Below are positions 54,497 through 63,896 of a DNA stretch of 64,000 bases, piece by piece (the first letter of the stretch is position 1; each line of letters begins with the position of its first letter). The translations under genes and the position numbers were made by a program. Source of the stretch: Lactobacillus crispatus. GTDB taxonomy: Bacteria; Bacillota; Bacilli; Lactobacillales; Lactobacillaceae. Under the pieces are notes generated by a model. The model worked only from the letters and a program-made list of their open reading frames with translations, ran no database searches and was not told the origin of the DNA. Location of the stretch: positions 806,001 through 870,000 of the forward strand of contig NZ_CP072197.1 of assembly GCF_018987235.1 (NCBI RefSeq), given 5' to 3'.

Positions 54497-55243
54497 ATGT
54501 CAGAAATTTTAAGAGTGGATCAAGTAACTAAGACTTATGGTAAAAAAGGTGAGAAGCAATACCAAGCTTTAAAAGGAATTAGCTTTGCCATTGAACAAGG
54601 TGAATTCGTTGGCATTATGGGTGCTTCTGGTTCAGGAAAGACAACTTTATTGAATATCTTGTCGACGTTAGATAAGCCAACTAGTGGACATGTTTTAGTC
54701 AATAAGCAAGACATTACTGCACTTAAGAACAATCAAATGGCAGATTTTCGCGGAAAAGAAATTGGCTTTATTTTTCAAGATTTCAACTTGCTAGATAATT
54801 TGACTAATCGCGAGAATATAGCCTTGCCATTATCGCTTCAAGGAGTGAAGGCAAAGGAGATTGACGGAAAAGCAATGGCGATTGCCAAAAGATTGGGGAT
54901 AGAATCTATCTTGGACAAATACCCAGCTGAAATTTCTGGTGGTCAAAAACAGCGTGTTGCTTCAGCTCGAGCATTGGTCCATAATCCGGCAATTTTATAT
55001 GGTGATGAACCTACAGGAGCTTTAGATTCACAATCAGCTACGGAATTATTGAAAACAATGGCAGACTTGAATAAGAATGATCAAGTTTCGATTCTGATGG
55101 TAACGCATGATCCTTATTCAGCTTCTTACGCTCAAAGAATTTTGTTCATCAAAGATGGAAAAATCGGCAAAGAAATTAAAAAAGAAAATAAGACCAGAGA
55201 AGAATTTTATCAAGATATTATTGCTGAATTAGGTAGACGTTAG
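54497..55243 (+). CDS. ABC transporter ATPase of MacB/BceA type
   Basis: The protein has 248 residues with Walker A GASGSGKTTLLNIL, Q-loop FIFQDFNLLDNLT, signature EISGGQKQRVASARAL and Walker B ILYGDEPTGALDS. These are the hallmarks of the LolD/MacB/BceA group, which works with FtsX-like permeases by mechanotransmission rather than import. The permease follows 14 bases later. Such pairs give resistance to cell-wall peptides or move lipoproteins. The substrate here is unknown, and no two-component system is adjacent. Confidence 0.92.
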   Translation: MSEILRVDQVTKTYGKKGEKQYQALKGISFAIEQGEFVGIMGASGSGKTTLLNILSTLDKPTSGHVLVNKQDITALKNNQMADFRGKEIGFIFQDFNLLDNLTNRENIALPLSLQGVKAKEIDGKAMAIAKRLGIESILDKYPAEISGGQKQRVASARALVHNPAILYGDEPTGALDSQSATELLKTMADLNKNDQVSILMVTHDPYSASYAQRILFIKDGKIGKEIKKENKTREEFYQDIIAELGRR

Positions 55244-55257
55244 AGGGAGGTATAGAC

Positions 55258-57084
55258 GTGCTTTGGAAATTATCACTAACAGGGCTAAAAAGTCGCTTTA
55301 AAGATTATGCTGTTTTGTTTTCGGGGCTAACTCTAGCTGCTGCAATCTTTTATATGTTTATGACCATTGCAATTAATCCAGCTTTTCTTAAGGGTTCAAT
55401 GGCCATTGCCTTTTCAATTACCCAGATGGTCTTTATTTTTGGGATAGCGCTATTAGCTATTATTACCCTAGTCTATATTGTTTACGCAAATAGTTTTTTG
55501 CTTAGTATGCGTAAAAAAGATTATGGTACTTATATGATCCTAGGAGCGAGAAATAGTAAAATTGGCCGTTTAATTTTTACAGAGACGGTTGTTATTGGTT
55601 TACTCGCTACTGCATTAGGAATTTTAATTGGTATCGGCTTGACTCAAGTTGTTTCTCAGTTATTAATCTCTCAACTGGGTTTGCAGCTGCATAAATTCTT
55701 AGGCTTTTATTTACCGGCTATTTTATGGACAGTTGTTTTCTTTGTAGTTTTATTCTTCTTGGCTGCAATTTGGAATCGGCACAAATTGGTAAGTACTAGT
55801 GTAATCAAGCTTTTGCATGAGGATCAAAAACCAGTTAAGTTACGTAATAACCGAATCTGGAAAGCAACTGAAGTAATTCTAGGCCTTGCCCTTCTAGCCA
55901 TTGGCTACTGGGCAATGTGGGATTACCATCAGTTGCAAATTAAATCGGTTGAAATTGGTTTTGTCACTATTTTGGCTGGTTCATATTTTGTATTTGATTC
56001 TGTATTTACTACAGTTATCAATGCTTTACGGAAAAATAAAAAGTTTAAATACAGTAAACTGCATTCTTTTACCTTAGGTCAGCTAAAATTTAGGTTAGGT
56101 GATTACAATAGAGTTTTAACTGTTATTTCCTTGCTTTTTGCTCTAGCATTAGGTGCGATCACTGTTGGATTAAACTTTAATAATATGACAGAGACTGCTC
56201 TTCAGGCAACATATTATGATGCTGTGTTGTATAAAAGGGATGCTAAAGTTAATCAACAACTTAAAAAAGTTGCCGTTAGAAAACAAACGACTTTGAATTA
56301 TAAGGTCAATGGGAAAAAGAAGTTTCCTGTTCTATATGTTACTGACCAAGAAATTGCTAAGAAAAAAATCAAATTCCAATCTGGTCGAAAGAACGGCGAC
56401 CAAATGAATTGGAAGACAAAGACGATTACAGTTGCAGGTGTAAAGAATAAAAAACAAGAGATGAATTTCCAACTTGCTAGTTTAACACCTTATTCTGATT
56501 ATGAGGTTAAAGTTGTAACTCCAGCTGAATATGTGAAGATTCCTGGAAAAAACAAACAAGTAACCTTGCTATTAATCAATAACTTTAGAAGTAATTTTAA
56601 TAATATTGAAAAATTGCAAAAGATGTCACTTGACCAGACAGTTACTAAGGATGCACAAGGAGTTTATGTTTCTCTGAATAATTCTAAATCTGCTCAATAT
56701 CGCTTAGTAGCAAGCGTTGCGTCAGGTTTTGAATTTATGGGCTTCTTCTTAGGCTTAGCTTTCTTAGCTATGTTAGCTTCAACCTTAATGTTTAAAGTGC
56801 TATCAGGAGCAAACAGTGATCGTCCTCGATATGAAATGTTGTGGAAGGTCGGATCAAGACGTAAGTTATTAAAGAGCTCGATTAAAGCGGAGATTGGTAC
56901 CTTGTTCGCTTTACCGGCTGTCTTGGGTGTGATTGATGTATTATTTGGACTACAATTTTTCAAAGGGATTTTAGCTAATCCATACGATAAAATTTGGATT
57001 CCATTTACGATCTTTTTAGTATTGTATTTGCTTTATTACTTAATTACAGTAAAACTCTATGAAGGAATTGTATTGAAAAAATAA
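55258..57084 (+). CDS. FtsX-like ABC permease (BceB type)
   Basis: The protein has 608 residues from GTG 55258, with gggagg upstream. About ten membrane helices are seen. An FtsX-type core lies at about 55-185 (YANSFLLSMRKKDYGTYMILGA). A large extracytoplasmic domain at about 310-480 sits between two helices, as in BceB. Three C-terminal helices end the protein. Together with the preceding ATPase it likely detects or removes an antimicrobial peptide from the membrane (inferred from family). Confidence 0.88.
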   Translation: MLWKLSLTGLKSRFKDYAVLFSGLTLAAAIFYMFMTIAINPAFLKGSMAIAFSITQMVFIFGIALLAIITLVYIVYANSFLLSMRKKDYGTYMILGARNSKIGRLIFTETVVIGLLATALGILIGIGLTQVVSQLLISQLGLQLHKFLGFYLPAILWTVVFFVVLFFLAAIWNRHKLVSTSVIKLLHEDQKPVKLRNNRIWKATEVILGLALLAIGYWAMWDYHQLQIKSVEIGFVTILAGSYFVFDSVFTTVINALRKNKKFKYSKLHSFTLGQLKFRLGDYNRVLTVISLLFALALGAITVGLNFNNMTETALQATYYDAVLYKRDAKVNQQLKKVAVRKQTTLNYKVNGKKKFPVLYVTDQEIAKKKIKFQSGRKNGDQMNWKTKTITVAGVKNKKQEMNFQLASLTPYSDYEVKVVTPAEYVKIPGKNKQVTLLLINNFRSNFNNIEKLQKMSLDQTVTKDAQGVYVSLNNSKSAQYRLVASVASGFEFMGFFLGLAFLAMLASTLMFKVLSGANSDRPRYEMLWKVGSRRKLLKSSIKAEIGTLFALPAVLGVIDVLFGLQFFKGILANPYDKIWIPFTIFLVLYLLYYLITVKLYEGIVLKK

Positions 57085-57090
57085 TGGTAC

Positions 57091-57122
57091 GAAAAAAGAT
57101 CTGCAAAATGCAGATCTTTTTA
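57091..57122. terminator. Bidirectional terminator between convergent genes
   Basis: aaaagatctgc (57094-57104) pairs with gcagatctttt (57110-57120). Runs of A before and T after let it serve both the permease operon and the minus-strand amino-acid permease. Confidence 0.9.
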
Positions 57123-57140
57123 ACTGTATTTAGATTAATT

Positions 57141-58571
57141 TTATTTATTTTGCTTATTTAAAATTGAATGACGAACACCATAGCTAAAGTAAATGATTAA
57201 GCCTAAAATAAACCAAATACCAGCATAAAGTTTAGCTTGGTAGTCAAGCCCTAAGAAGACAATTAAAGCAGCCATGAAACCTAAAGCAGGTAAAACTGGA
57301 TAAAATGGCATCTTGAATGAAGGATCATCAATGTCTTTTCCTTCACGTGGACGCAACTTATAAATACCTAAAGAAACAAACATAAAAGCAATTAAAGTAC
57401 CAGCTGAAACCAATTGTGACAACATGGAGAAGGGGAAAAATGCTCCAAGTAAAATTGCTACGATTGTTAATGTCCATAAAGCATTATTAGGTCGACGATC
57501 TGCATTCAACTTGCCCAGCCATTTAGGAAGCATCCCGTCACGGCCAAATGAATAGATCAATCTTGAACCGGCCATACTCATCCCAATCAAAGCAGTGAAC
57601 ATCCCTAAAACAGCAATGGTTTGGACAATGATGGCAACAATTGGATGACCAGCAAACCGTAAGGCTAAACCCACTGGTTCAGCGGAATTAGCATACTTCT
57701 GATAAGGCATAATTCCAATTAAAACTAAACTAACTCCGACAAATAAAGTAACAGCAATAGCGAGTGAGCCTAAAATGCCGCGAGGCATAGTTTTTTGTGG
57801 ATTAATTGCCTCAGCTGAGTTAGCGGCGATTGAATCAAAGCCAATGTAAGATAAGAAAATCATTGAAACACCAGCATAGATTCCTTGCCAGCCACCGAAT
57901 GGACCGTTAGCAGTCATCTTGTATTTCGGTATAAATGGGGTGAAGTTAACTTTTTTAATTGCAAAAACGCCAACGGCAATAAAGAGTAGAATGGCTAACA
58001 CCTTTAATACAACTAAGGCATTTTCAACGCGAGCTGCCCTTGAAACACCATGACCAATTAATAAGGCAACTAACAAGATTGAAACTAAAGAAATGATATC
58101 AATAATACCACCGTTATTGCCAAAGGCGTTAGATAATGACGCGGGTAGTTTCCAACCTAATGGTGCGATTAGAGCTCTAAAGTTAGCAGAAAGCCCCGAA
58201 CCGACGAAAGCCAAAGCAATGAAATATTCTGCTAGAAGGGCCCATCCTGCTACCCAACCCCAGAATTCTCCTAAAACTACGTTGATCCATGAATAAGCTG
58301 ATCCTGCAAATGGCATTGCAGCAGCCATTTCTGCATAGGCAAAAGCCACTAAACCAGCAGCGATTGCTGCTAAAATAAAGGAAATCGCTACTGCAGGGCC
58401 GGTATGCTTAGCTGCAACTTCACCAGGTAGAGTGAAAATTGAAGCGGAGACGATTGTTCCAACACCTAGAGCTAAGAAGTCCTTTACTTTTAATGAGCGA
58501 ACCAGGTGTCCATCTTTATTTTCATAGACGCGTGGATCTTCTTTACTGTTCATTCTCTGCCAAAGATTCAC
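57141..58571 (-). CDS. APC-family amino acid permease
   Basis: The protein has 476 residues from GTG at 58571, with aaggagga upstream. Twelve or so helices are seen. Helix 1 has the APC substrate motif GTIVSASIFTLPGEVAAKHTGPA, shortened here, with the unwound Gly region. FIALAFVGSG and SYIGFDSIAANSAEAINPQKTMPR (helix 6-7 loop) are typical of CAT/YfnA-type carriers. It imports an amino acid by proton symport or exchange. The exact substrate cannot be told. Confidence 0.92.
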   Translation of the reverse strand: MNLWQRMNSKEDPRVYENKDGHLVRSLKVKDFLALGVGTIVSASIFTLPGEVAAKHTGPAVAISFILAAIAAGLVAFAYAEMAAAMPFAGSAYSWINVVLGEFWGWVAGWALLAEYFIALAFVGSGLSANFRALIAPLGWKLPASLSNAFGNNGGIIDIISLVSILLVALLIGHGVSRAARVENALVVLKVLAILLFIAVGVFAIKKVNFTPFIPKYKMTANGPFGGWQGIYAGVSMIFLSYIGFDSIAANSAEAINPQKTMPRGILGSLAIAVTLFVGVSLVLIGIMPYQKYANSAEPVGLALRFAGHPIVAIIVQTIAVLGMFTALIGMSMAGSRLIYSFGRDGMLPKWLGKLNADRRPNNALWTLTIVAILLGAFFPFSMLSQLVSAGTLIAFMFVSLGIYKLRPREGKDIDDPSFKMPFYPVLPALGFMAALIVFLGLDYQAKLYAGIWFILGLIIYFSYGVRHSILNKQNK

Positions 58572-58608
58572 AACGCAACTCCTCCTTATGTTAAAATATA
58601 TCCATCTA

Positions 58609-58638
58609 ATTATAATTAAAAATACGTTAAAAAATCAA
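58609..58638 (-). promoter_or_regulatory. Promoter of the APC permease gene
   Basis: On the minus strand TTGATT (58638-58633) and TATAAT (58614-58609) are separated by 18 bases, with about 37 bases to the start codon. Confidence 0.6.
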
Positions 58639-58719
58639 TTACTACATATTTGAAATTCCACTTTTTTTAGAAATTGTTATCTAAGATAGGTTAATCTAGC
58701 ACTAGCTTATGACCTTTGT

Positions 58720-58725
58720 TATACT
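58720..58725 (+). promoter_or_regulatory. Extended -10 promoter of ylxM-ffh
   Basis: TGTTATACT gives TATACT with an extended TG, about 18 bases before the ylxM ATG, so the leader would be very short. No clear -35 is seen. Confidence 0.45.
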
Positions 58726-58743
58726 AAAGACTGGTGAAAATCA

Positions 58744-59085
58744 ATGGATGAACTAACTAAAAACGAGGAGCTAGGCGATTTATATGCCTACTATGGCTCT
58801 TTATTAACCCAGGGGCAACAATCTTATTTTGAAGACTATTACTACAATGATTTGTCTCTAGGCGAAATCGCTGCTAATCATCAAGTATCTCGTCAGGCTG
58901 TCTATGATAATCTCAAGCGCTCAAGTAAAATTCTTCAGAACTATGAAGAGAAATTGCATATGAAGCGCGACAACAATCAGGTTGAAGATGTTTTGGCAGA
59001 TACGCTTTTATCTTTAGATAATGGTGATAGTGAAGCTGCTAAAAAAGAAATAACCAATTTATTAAATCAATTGAGGGGAGAATAG
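58744..59085 (+). CDS. ylxM: YlxM-family helix-turn-helix protein, SRP-associated
   Basis: The protein has 113 residues. The sigma-like HTH region YYNDLSLGEIAANHQVSRQAVYDNLKRSSKIL, shortened here, is the family hallmark. In Firmicutes ylxM precedes ffh, and the Streptococcus YlxM protein binds SRP components and modulates GTPase activity. Three bases separate it from ffh. Alternative reading as an unrelated transcription factor is unlikely given the context. Confidence 0.92.
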   Translation: MDELTKNEELGDLYAYYGSLLTQGQQSYFEDYYYNDLSLGEIAANHQVSRQAVYDNLKRSSKILQNYEEKLHMKRDNNQVEDVLADTLLSLDNGDSEAAKKEITNLLNQLRGE

Positions 59086-59088
59086 CCC

Positions 59089-60519
59089 ATGGCTTTTGAA
59101 AATTTAAGTGAAAGAATTCAAAAAGCATTAAAAAATTTAACTGGCAAAGGTAAGGTCTCAGAAGAAGATATTAATAAGGCTAGTCGTGAAATTCGACTTG
59201 CTTTGTTAGAAGCCGACGTTAACTTTAAGGTCGTTAAGGACTTTATTAAAACCATTAAGAAAGAAGCCCTTGGCAAGGAAGTTCAGGAAAGTTTAAACCC
59301 AGGTCAACAAGTAATTAAGATCGTTAATGAACAGTTAACGAAGATGATGGGTGAAGAAGCAGTTCCTTTAAACAAGTCTAAGCATATTCCAACTATCATT
59401 ATGATGGCTGGTTTGCAGGGTACTGGTAAGACTACGACTGTGGGTAAATTAGCCTATCATTTGCAAAAGACCGAAAAGGCCCGTCCGCTGTTGATAGCTG
59501 GCGATATTTATCGTCCGGCTGCTGTTGATCAATTGAAACAAATTGGTGATCAGTTAAAAGTTCCAGTATATAGTGAAGACGGAGAAAAAGACGTAGCTAA
59601 AATTGTTCAAGATGGACTTGCAGAGGCTGAAAAGAACAAGAATGACTATGTTTTGATCGATACAGCTGGTCGTTTAGAAATCGATGAACCTTTAATGGAA
59701 GAATTAGAGCGGGTAAAGAAAGTAGCCCATCCTGATAACATTCTTTTAGTCGTTGATGCCATGACTGGTCAGGCGGCAACAGATGTAGCCAAAGGCTTTG
59801 ACGAACGCCTTGATGTTACGGGCGTGATTTTGACTAAGTTAGATGGTGATACTCGTGGTGGTGCAGCTCTTTCAATTCGTGCGGTAACTGGTAAGCCGAT
59901 CTTATTTACTGGTCAAGGTGAAAAATTAAGCGATTTAGATGTTTTCCATCCAGATAGAATGGCATCCAGAATTTTAGGTATGGGTGACATGCTTTCCTTA
60001 ATTGAAAAAGCCCAACAAGATTATGATGCTAAGGAAGCTGAAAAAGTCGCTGAAAAGATGCGGGAAAATACTTTTGACTTCAATGATTTTGTTGATCAAT
60101 TGCAACAAGTTCAAAAAATGGGGCCTCTTGACCAAATCATGAAGATGATTCCGGGACTAGCTAATAATCCGCAATTAAAGAATCTAAATGTTGATCAAAA
60201 GCAAATTGATCATACTGAAGCAATTGTTTATTCAATGACTCCTGAGGAACGAGAAAATCCTGATATGCTTAATCCAAGCCGTCGCCGAAGAATAGCTGCT
60301 GGTTCAGGTCGTCCTGTAGTTGAAGTCAATAGGATGATTAAGCAGTTTAAGCAAATGCGCGACATGATGAGTAAAATGTCTAAAGGAAATATGAAGGGCT
60401 TGAGCAATTTGCCTGGAATGGATTCGCCAATGGCTAAGATGGCAATGCGCCGAATGAATAAGAATTTCAAGAAAAATAAGAAGAAGCGTTTACGCAAGGT
60501 AAAAAGATTCCATTCTTAA
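59089..60519 (+). CDS. ffh: Signal recognition particle protein Ffh
   Basis: The protein has 476 residues. N domain about 1-85; G domain with GLQGTGKTTTVGKLA, DTAGRLEID and LTKLDGDTRGG; then GQGEKLSDLDVFHPDRMASR. The methionine-rich M domain (about 300-450) has NPSRRRRIAAGSGRPVVEVN. It binds 4.5S RNA and signal peptides and docks with FtsY (51128). The basic C-terminal tail (FKKNKKKRLRKVKR) is longer than needed for function. Ribosome site gaggggaga. Confidence 0.97.
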   Translation: MAFENLSERIQKALKNLTGKGKVSEEDINKASREIRLALLEADVNFKVVKDFIKTIKKEALGKEVQESLNPGQQVIKIVNEQLTKMMGEEAVPLNKSKHIPTIIMMAGLQGTGKTTTVGKLAYHLQKTEKARPLLIAGDIYRPAAVDQLKQIGDQLKVPVYSEDGEKDVAKIVQDGLAEAEKNKNDYVLIDTAGRLEIDEPLMEELERVKKVAHPDNILLVVDAMTGQAATDVAKGFDERLDVTGVILTKLDGDTRGGAALSIRAVTGKPILFTGQGEKLSDLDVFHPDRMASRILGMGDMLSLIEKAQQDYDAKEAEKVAEKMRENTFDFNDFVDQLQQVQKMGPLDQIMKMIPGLANNPQLKNLNVDQKQIDHTEAIVYSMTPEERENPDMLNPSRRRRIAAGSGRPVVEVNRMIKQFKQMRDMMSKMSKGNMKGLSNLPGMDSPMAKMAMRRMNKNFKKNKKKRLRKVKRFHS

Positions 60520-60544
60520 AAAATAAACTGTTAAGGAAAAATAC

Positions 60545-60573
60545 TTTACACCTGTTAAGTTTGGTGGTATATT
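60545..60573 (+). promoter_or_regulatory. Promoter of rpsP
   Basis: TTTACA (60545-60550) and TATATT (60568-60573) are separated by exactly 17 bases, with the start codon about 33 bases downstream. Confidence 0.65.
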
Positions 60574-60606
60574 ATTAATCGTTAAGTTTTAGGAGGAAAT
60601 TAATTT

Positions 60607-60879
60607 ATGTCAGTTAAAATTCGTATGCACCGTGCTGGTGCCAAGAGAAAGCCATTTTACAGAATCGTTGTTGCAGACTCACGTATGCCACGTGATGGTC
60701 GCTTCATCGAACAAGTTGGTTACTACAACCCAGTTTCACAACCAAAGGAATTGAAGCTTGACGAAGACAAGGTCTTTGAATGGTTACAAAAAGGTGCACA
60801 ACCTTCAGACACTGTTAGATCACTTCTTTCAGGTGCTGGCTTGATGGCTAAGTTGCACGATGCAAAATACAACAAGTAA
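60607..60879 (+). CDS. rpsP: 30S ribosomal protein S16
   Basis: The protein has 90 residues with [20 protein letters not shown] and [18 protein letters not shown], diagnostic for S16. It has a perfect ribosome site, aggagg, 10 bases before the ATG. In many Firmicutes a KH-domain gene (khpA/ylqC) follows; here a terminator and rimM follow instead. Confidence 0.97.
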   Translation: MSVKIRMHRAGAKRKPFYRIVVADSRMPRDGRFIEQVGYYNPVSQPKELKLDEDKVFEWLQKGAQPSDTVRSLLSGAGLMAKLHDAKYNK

Positions 60880-60895
60880 TTTTGCTATTAATTAA

Positions 60896-60928
60896 GAGCT
60901 TGATGCCGTGTGCTTCAAGCTTTTTTTA
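60896..60928 (+). terminator. Rho-independent terminator after rpsP
   Basis: agcttga (60897-60903) pairs with tcaagct (60915-60921), followed by seven T. rimM starts 18 bases later. Confidence 0.85.
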
Positions 60929-60945
60929 TACCTAAAGGAGAAAAA

Positions 60946-61461
60946 ATGGAATATTACGATGTTGCTCGGATTTTAACTACGCACGGTTTGAATGGTGAAG
61001 TTAAAGTTAGTGTAATTACTGATTTCCCTGAAGATCGTTTTGCTATAGGGATGCATTTGGCAATCAAAGGTGAAACTTCTCAAGTTTTAACTGTGGCTAA
61101 GAGTAGACCTTTTAAGCAATTTTGGTTAATTCAATTTGCAGAGATTACTGATATTGATCAGGCTGAAAAATTAAAAGGAAAAATACTAGTTGTTAGTGAA
61201 GCCGACCGCGGTGAACTACCTGAAGGCGTTTATTACTATAAGGACATCTTTGACTGTGATGTCATTGATGAAGAATCCGGTAAGCGCTTGGGTAAAATCA
61301 CTGATATTGAATCGCCTGGTGCTAATGATATTTGGCTAGTCCATGAAGATAATGGTAAAGAGTATTGGATTCCTAATATTGCATCGGTGGTTAAAAAAGT
61401 AGATGTAGCTAATAAAAAAGTCTATGTTGAGTTATTGGAGGGCTTACGCGATGAAGATTAA
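60946..61461 (+). CDS. rimM: Ribosome maturation factor RimM
   Basis: The protein has 171 residues from ATG 60946 (aaaggag upstream). An open frame back to 60910 overlaps the terminator and is not used. The N-terminal RimM barrel has [16 protein letters not shown]. The C-terminal PRC-barrel has [19 protein letters not shown] and [13 protein letters not shown]. It helps mature the 30S head through S19. Its end overlaps trmD by 11 bases. Confidence 0.96.
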   Translation: MEYYDVARILTTHGLNGEVKVSVITDFPEDRFAIGMHLAIKGETSQVLTVAKSRPFKQFWLIQFAEITDIDQAEKLKGKILVVSEADRGELPEGVYYYKDIFDCDVIDEESGKRLGKITDIESPGANDIWLVHEDNGKEYWIPNIASVVKKVDVANKKVYVELLEGLRDED

Positions 61462-62170
61462 TGTATTGACACTTTTTCCTGATATGTTTGCTCCTTTGCA
61501 AGTTTCAATGTTGGGACGTGGGCTTGAAGATAAAAAATGGGAGCTTAATTTAGTTAATTTTCGTAATTTCACTACCGATGTACATCATCATGTTGATGAT
61601 ACGCCCTATGGTGGTGGCGCTGGGATGGTTTTGCAAATTATGCCGATTAAAAAAGCACTTGACTCGTTACCATCCACAGGTAAGGTAATTATTACTGCAC
61701 CACAAGGTAAAACTTTTAATGAAAAAATGGCGCAAAGCTGGGCCAAAGAAGATGAATTAACCTTTATTTGCGGACATTACGAGGGCTTTGATCAGCGGGT
61801 TTATGACTTGGCTGACGAAACTGTTTCAATCGGTGATTATGTTTTAACTGGTGGTGAATTGCCAACAATGAGTATGATTGATGCTACAGTAAGACTTTTA
61901 CCTGGTATTTTGGGCAATGCAGCTAGTCCAGTTGAAGAAAGCTTTTCACATGGGTTGTTAGAATATCCGCAATATACGCGTCCAGCAGATTTTGAAGGGC
62001 AAAAGGTGCCAGAGATATTGACTAGTGGCAATCATCAAAAAATTGCACAATGGCGGCATAAAGAGGCTCTTAGAACAACATATTTGCATCGACCTGATTT
62101 GCTCAAAGAACGAGTTTTAACAACTGAAGAAAAGAAAATGTTGGCAGATATTAAAGCAGAGCTTGATTAA
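61451..62170 (+). CDS. trmD: tRNA (guanine-N1)-methyltransferase
   Basis: The protein has 239 residues from ATG 61451, within the end of rimM, with ttggagg upstream. The trefoil-knot SPOUT fold is shown by [27 protein letters not shown] and [13 protein letters not shown]. It methylates G37 of tRNAs next to the anticodon and prevents frameshifting. The rplS promoter begins in its last codons. Confidence 0.97.
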   Translation: MKINVLTLFPDMFAPLQVSMLGRGLEDKKWELNLVNFRNFTTDVHHHVDDTPYGGGAGMVLQIMPIKKALDSLPSTGKVIITAPQGKTFNEKMAQSWAKEDELTFICGHYEGFDQRVYDLADETVSIGDYVLTGGELPTMSMIDATVRLLPGILGNAASPVEESFSHGLLEYPQYTRPADFEGQKVPEILTSGNHQKIAQWRHKEALRTTYLHRPDLLKERVLTTEEKKMLADIKAELD

Positions 62171-62191
62171 GCAAGCTCTACTTGATATACT
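62163..62191 (+). promoter_or_regulatory. Promoter of rplS inside the end of trmD
   Basis: TTGATT (62163-62168, overlapping the trmD stop) and TATACT (62186-62191) are separated by 17 bases. Confidence 0.65.
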
Positions 62192-62192
62192 A

Positions 62193-62265
62193 TTCATCGT
62201 GGCGTGACCACAATGAATAAGTTTAGGGGTGTTCCGCTGGCGTTGGTACGTTGATGAATGCCGAA
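62193..62265 (+). ncRNA. Structured leader of rplS, likely L19 leader
   Basis: Two stems are visible. The first is ttcat (62193-62197) with atgaa (62213-62217), continued by gtgg (62199-62202) with ccac (62208-62211). The second is formed by ggcgtt and aatgcc further on. A ribosomal protein L19 leader is known upstream of rplS in low-GC Gram-positive bacteria and is thought to allow feedback by L19. Assignment is by position and folding only. Confidence 0.5.
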
Positions 62266-62283
62266 GAAGGAGAAAAGTATATT

Positions 62284-62631
62284 ATGGATCCATTAATTCA
62301 AGAATTAACTAAAGAACAACTTCGTGACGATATTCCTGCATTCCGTGCAGGTGACACTGTTACTGTTCATGTACGTGTTGTTGAAGGTACTCACGAACGT
62401 ATTCAGTTGTTCGAAGGCGTTGTAATCAAGAAGAAGGGTACTGGCATCGGTGCTACTTACACAGTTCGTAAGATTGCTTCAGGTGTTGGTGTTGAAAGAA
62501 CCTTCCCAGTTAACGATCCACGTGTTGCTAAGGTTGAAGTTAAGCGTCATGGTCGTGTACGTCGTGCTAAGCTTTACTACTTACGTGAACGTCACGGCAA
62601 GTCAGCAAGAATTGCTGAAGCACGTCGTTAA
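62284..62631 (+). CDS. rplS: 50S ribosomal protein L19
   Basis: The protein has 115 residues from ATG 62284, which matches the usual L19 start ([18 protein letters not shown]). A longer frame from 62251 would enter the leader. [27 protein letters not shown] and [19 protein letters not shown] are characteristic. It sits at the subunit interface. The gene has its own promoter and terminator. Confidence 0.96.
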   Translation: MDPLIQELTKEQLRDDIPAFRAGDTVTVHVRVVEGTHERIQLFEGVVIKKKGTGIGATYTVRKIASGVGVERTFPVNDPRVAKVEVKRHGRVRRAKLYYLRERHGKSARIAEARR

Positions 62632-62647
62632 TCATAACGTCAATCAT

Positions 62648-62681
62648 AAAAAGGTCAGTTCCAGTGGAACTGGCTTTTTTT
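62648..62681 (+). terminator. Rho-independent terminator of rplS
   Basis: aaggtcagttcca (62651-62663) pairs with tggaactggcttt (62665-62677), followed by T. Confidence 0.9.
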
Positions 62682-62704
62682 CTACCCAAAAGTTGTATAT
62701 AAAA

Positions 62705-62713
62705 TGCTATGAT
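62705..62713 (+). promoter_or_regulatory. Extended -10 promoter of the SLAP-domain gene
   Basis: TGCTATGAT gives TATGAT with an extended TG, 30 bases before the start codon. The ttgtat at 62693 is too close to be its -35. Confidence 0.45.
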
Positions 62714-62742
62714 GGAGTTATGGAATGAATGAGGTGAAATAA

Positions 62743-63867
62743 ATGAAGTTCAATTGCAAATTTGTACTTGTGGCAGCAACCGTATTGACAGTAGCACCTA
62801 TATTATCTTTTCCCAATATCACGACTACGGTACAAGCAACGACGAAGAAAGCCCAAGCAGCTAAGAATACAATCCAGGTAAATAAAGCATCAATAATTTA
62901 TGATCGTGCAGGTAATTATAATTCGAAATATCATCAAAATATCAAAGCTGGTACTCGTTTAAAATATAGTGGCAAGACTTATATTATTCAGCAGCGCTTT
63001 GCAGCTGGGATTCCTGTGCCAACTAGTCGAATTATTGGTGGTAAGCTTTACTATTCGATTGGTAAAGGAGGCTATGTTAAAGAAAGCGATGTGTTAACCT
63101 GGCTTGGTAACACAAATACGGTCAAGTTACATTTTCGGCACAAGAAAAATTATATTTATGATAAAAATGGTAAAAAATTAGTTAGCTATAATGGTGGCAA
63201 GAATTATTTTACTAGTAAACAAAAACCAAAAATTGAGGTACCATACTATAATTCGCCTAAGCAATTATTTAATATTGGTAAGGGCGGTTATATTGATGCC
63301 AGCCAAGTAACTACTTTGAATGGCAAGGGAACCGTGTTTTTAAATAATAATGCACCTATTTATGATGCAACAGGCAAGCAAGTCAAGAATAAAAATCTAA
63401 AACAAGGAATGGTTTTAAACTATTATGGTAAACCTAAGAAAGCGGCTGCTAATACTCAATTTTATTATTATCAAAATAAAACTAAGATGACTTTACCTGC
63501 AATTCAACAAGGTGATCATACTTATTTTCAGATTAGTAAAACACAATATATCAATGCGGCAGACGTTGCTTTAGTAGATGGTAAGACGTTGTGGGATAAA
63601 GGACCTGTGAGTGTGTCTTTAATAAATGATGCATATGCGTATACTGCCAAATTTAAGCAAAATAAAAAGGTGCTTTATCGTGCTGGTGCTAAACTAACGG
63701 TTGATAGAACCAAAATAGAAGGTAAAAAATCACCTCAACTTTATTTACATGTTAAAGGTACCAAAAACTATCTTTATTGGGGTAATGAAAAAGACTATGG
63801 CGCATCACCATTAGATTATCGTCACGGTTCAACTAATTTAATATTGCAGACATTGTTTCATAATTAG
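62743..63867 (+). CDS. Secreted SLAP-domain cell-wall-associated protein
   Basis: The protein has 374 residues. A signal peptide (KFVLVAATVLTVAPILSF) is cut probably after Ala32 (TTVQA). The mature part has about four SLAP-like units, each with an IYD-type strand (SIIYDRAG, YIYDKNGKK, PIYDATGKQ, AYAYTAKF) and, in the first three, a closing (I/F)xIGKGGYI/V or QYINAADV motif. SLAP modules bind cell-wall polymers (teichoic acid) non-covalently, as in S-layer proteins. There is no enzyme domain, so its role is structural, adhesive or unknown. Ribosome site gaggtga. Confidence 0.9.
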   Translation: MKFNCKFVLVAATVLTVAPILSFPNITTTVQATTKKAQAAKNTIQVNKASIIYDRAGNYNSKYHQNIKAGTRLKYSGKTYIIQQRFAAGIPVPTSRIIGGKLYYSIGKGGYVKESDVLTWLGNTNTVKLHFRHKKNYIYDKNGKKLVSYNGGKNYFTSKQKPKIEVPYYNSPKQLFNIGKGGYIDASQVTTLNGKGTVFLNNNAPIYDATGKQVKNKNLKQGMVLNYYGKPKKAAANTQFYYYQNKTKMTLPAIQQGDHTYFQISKTQYINAADVALVDGKTLWDKGPVSVSLINDAYAYTAKFKQNKKVLYRAGAKLTVDRTKIEGKKSPQLYLHVKGTKNYLYWGNEKDYGASPLDYRHGSTNLILQTLFHN

Positions 63868-63896
63868 TCTGTGTGTAATACTTTTAAACTGATATC

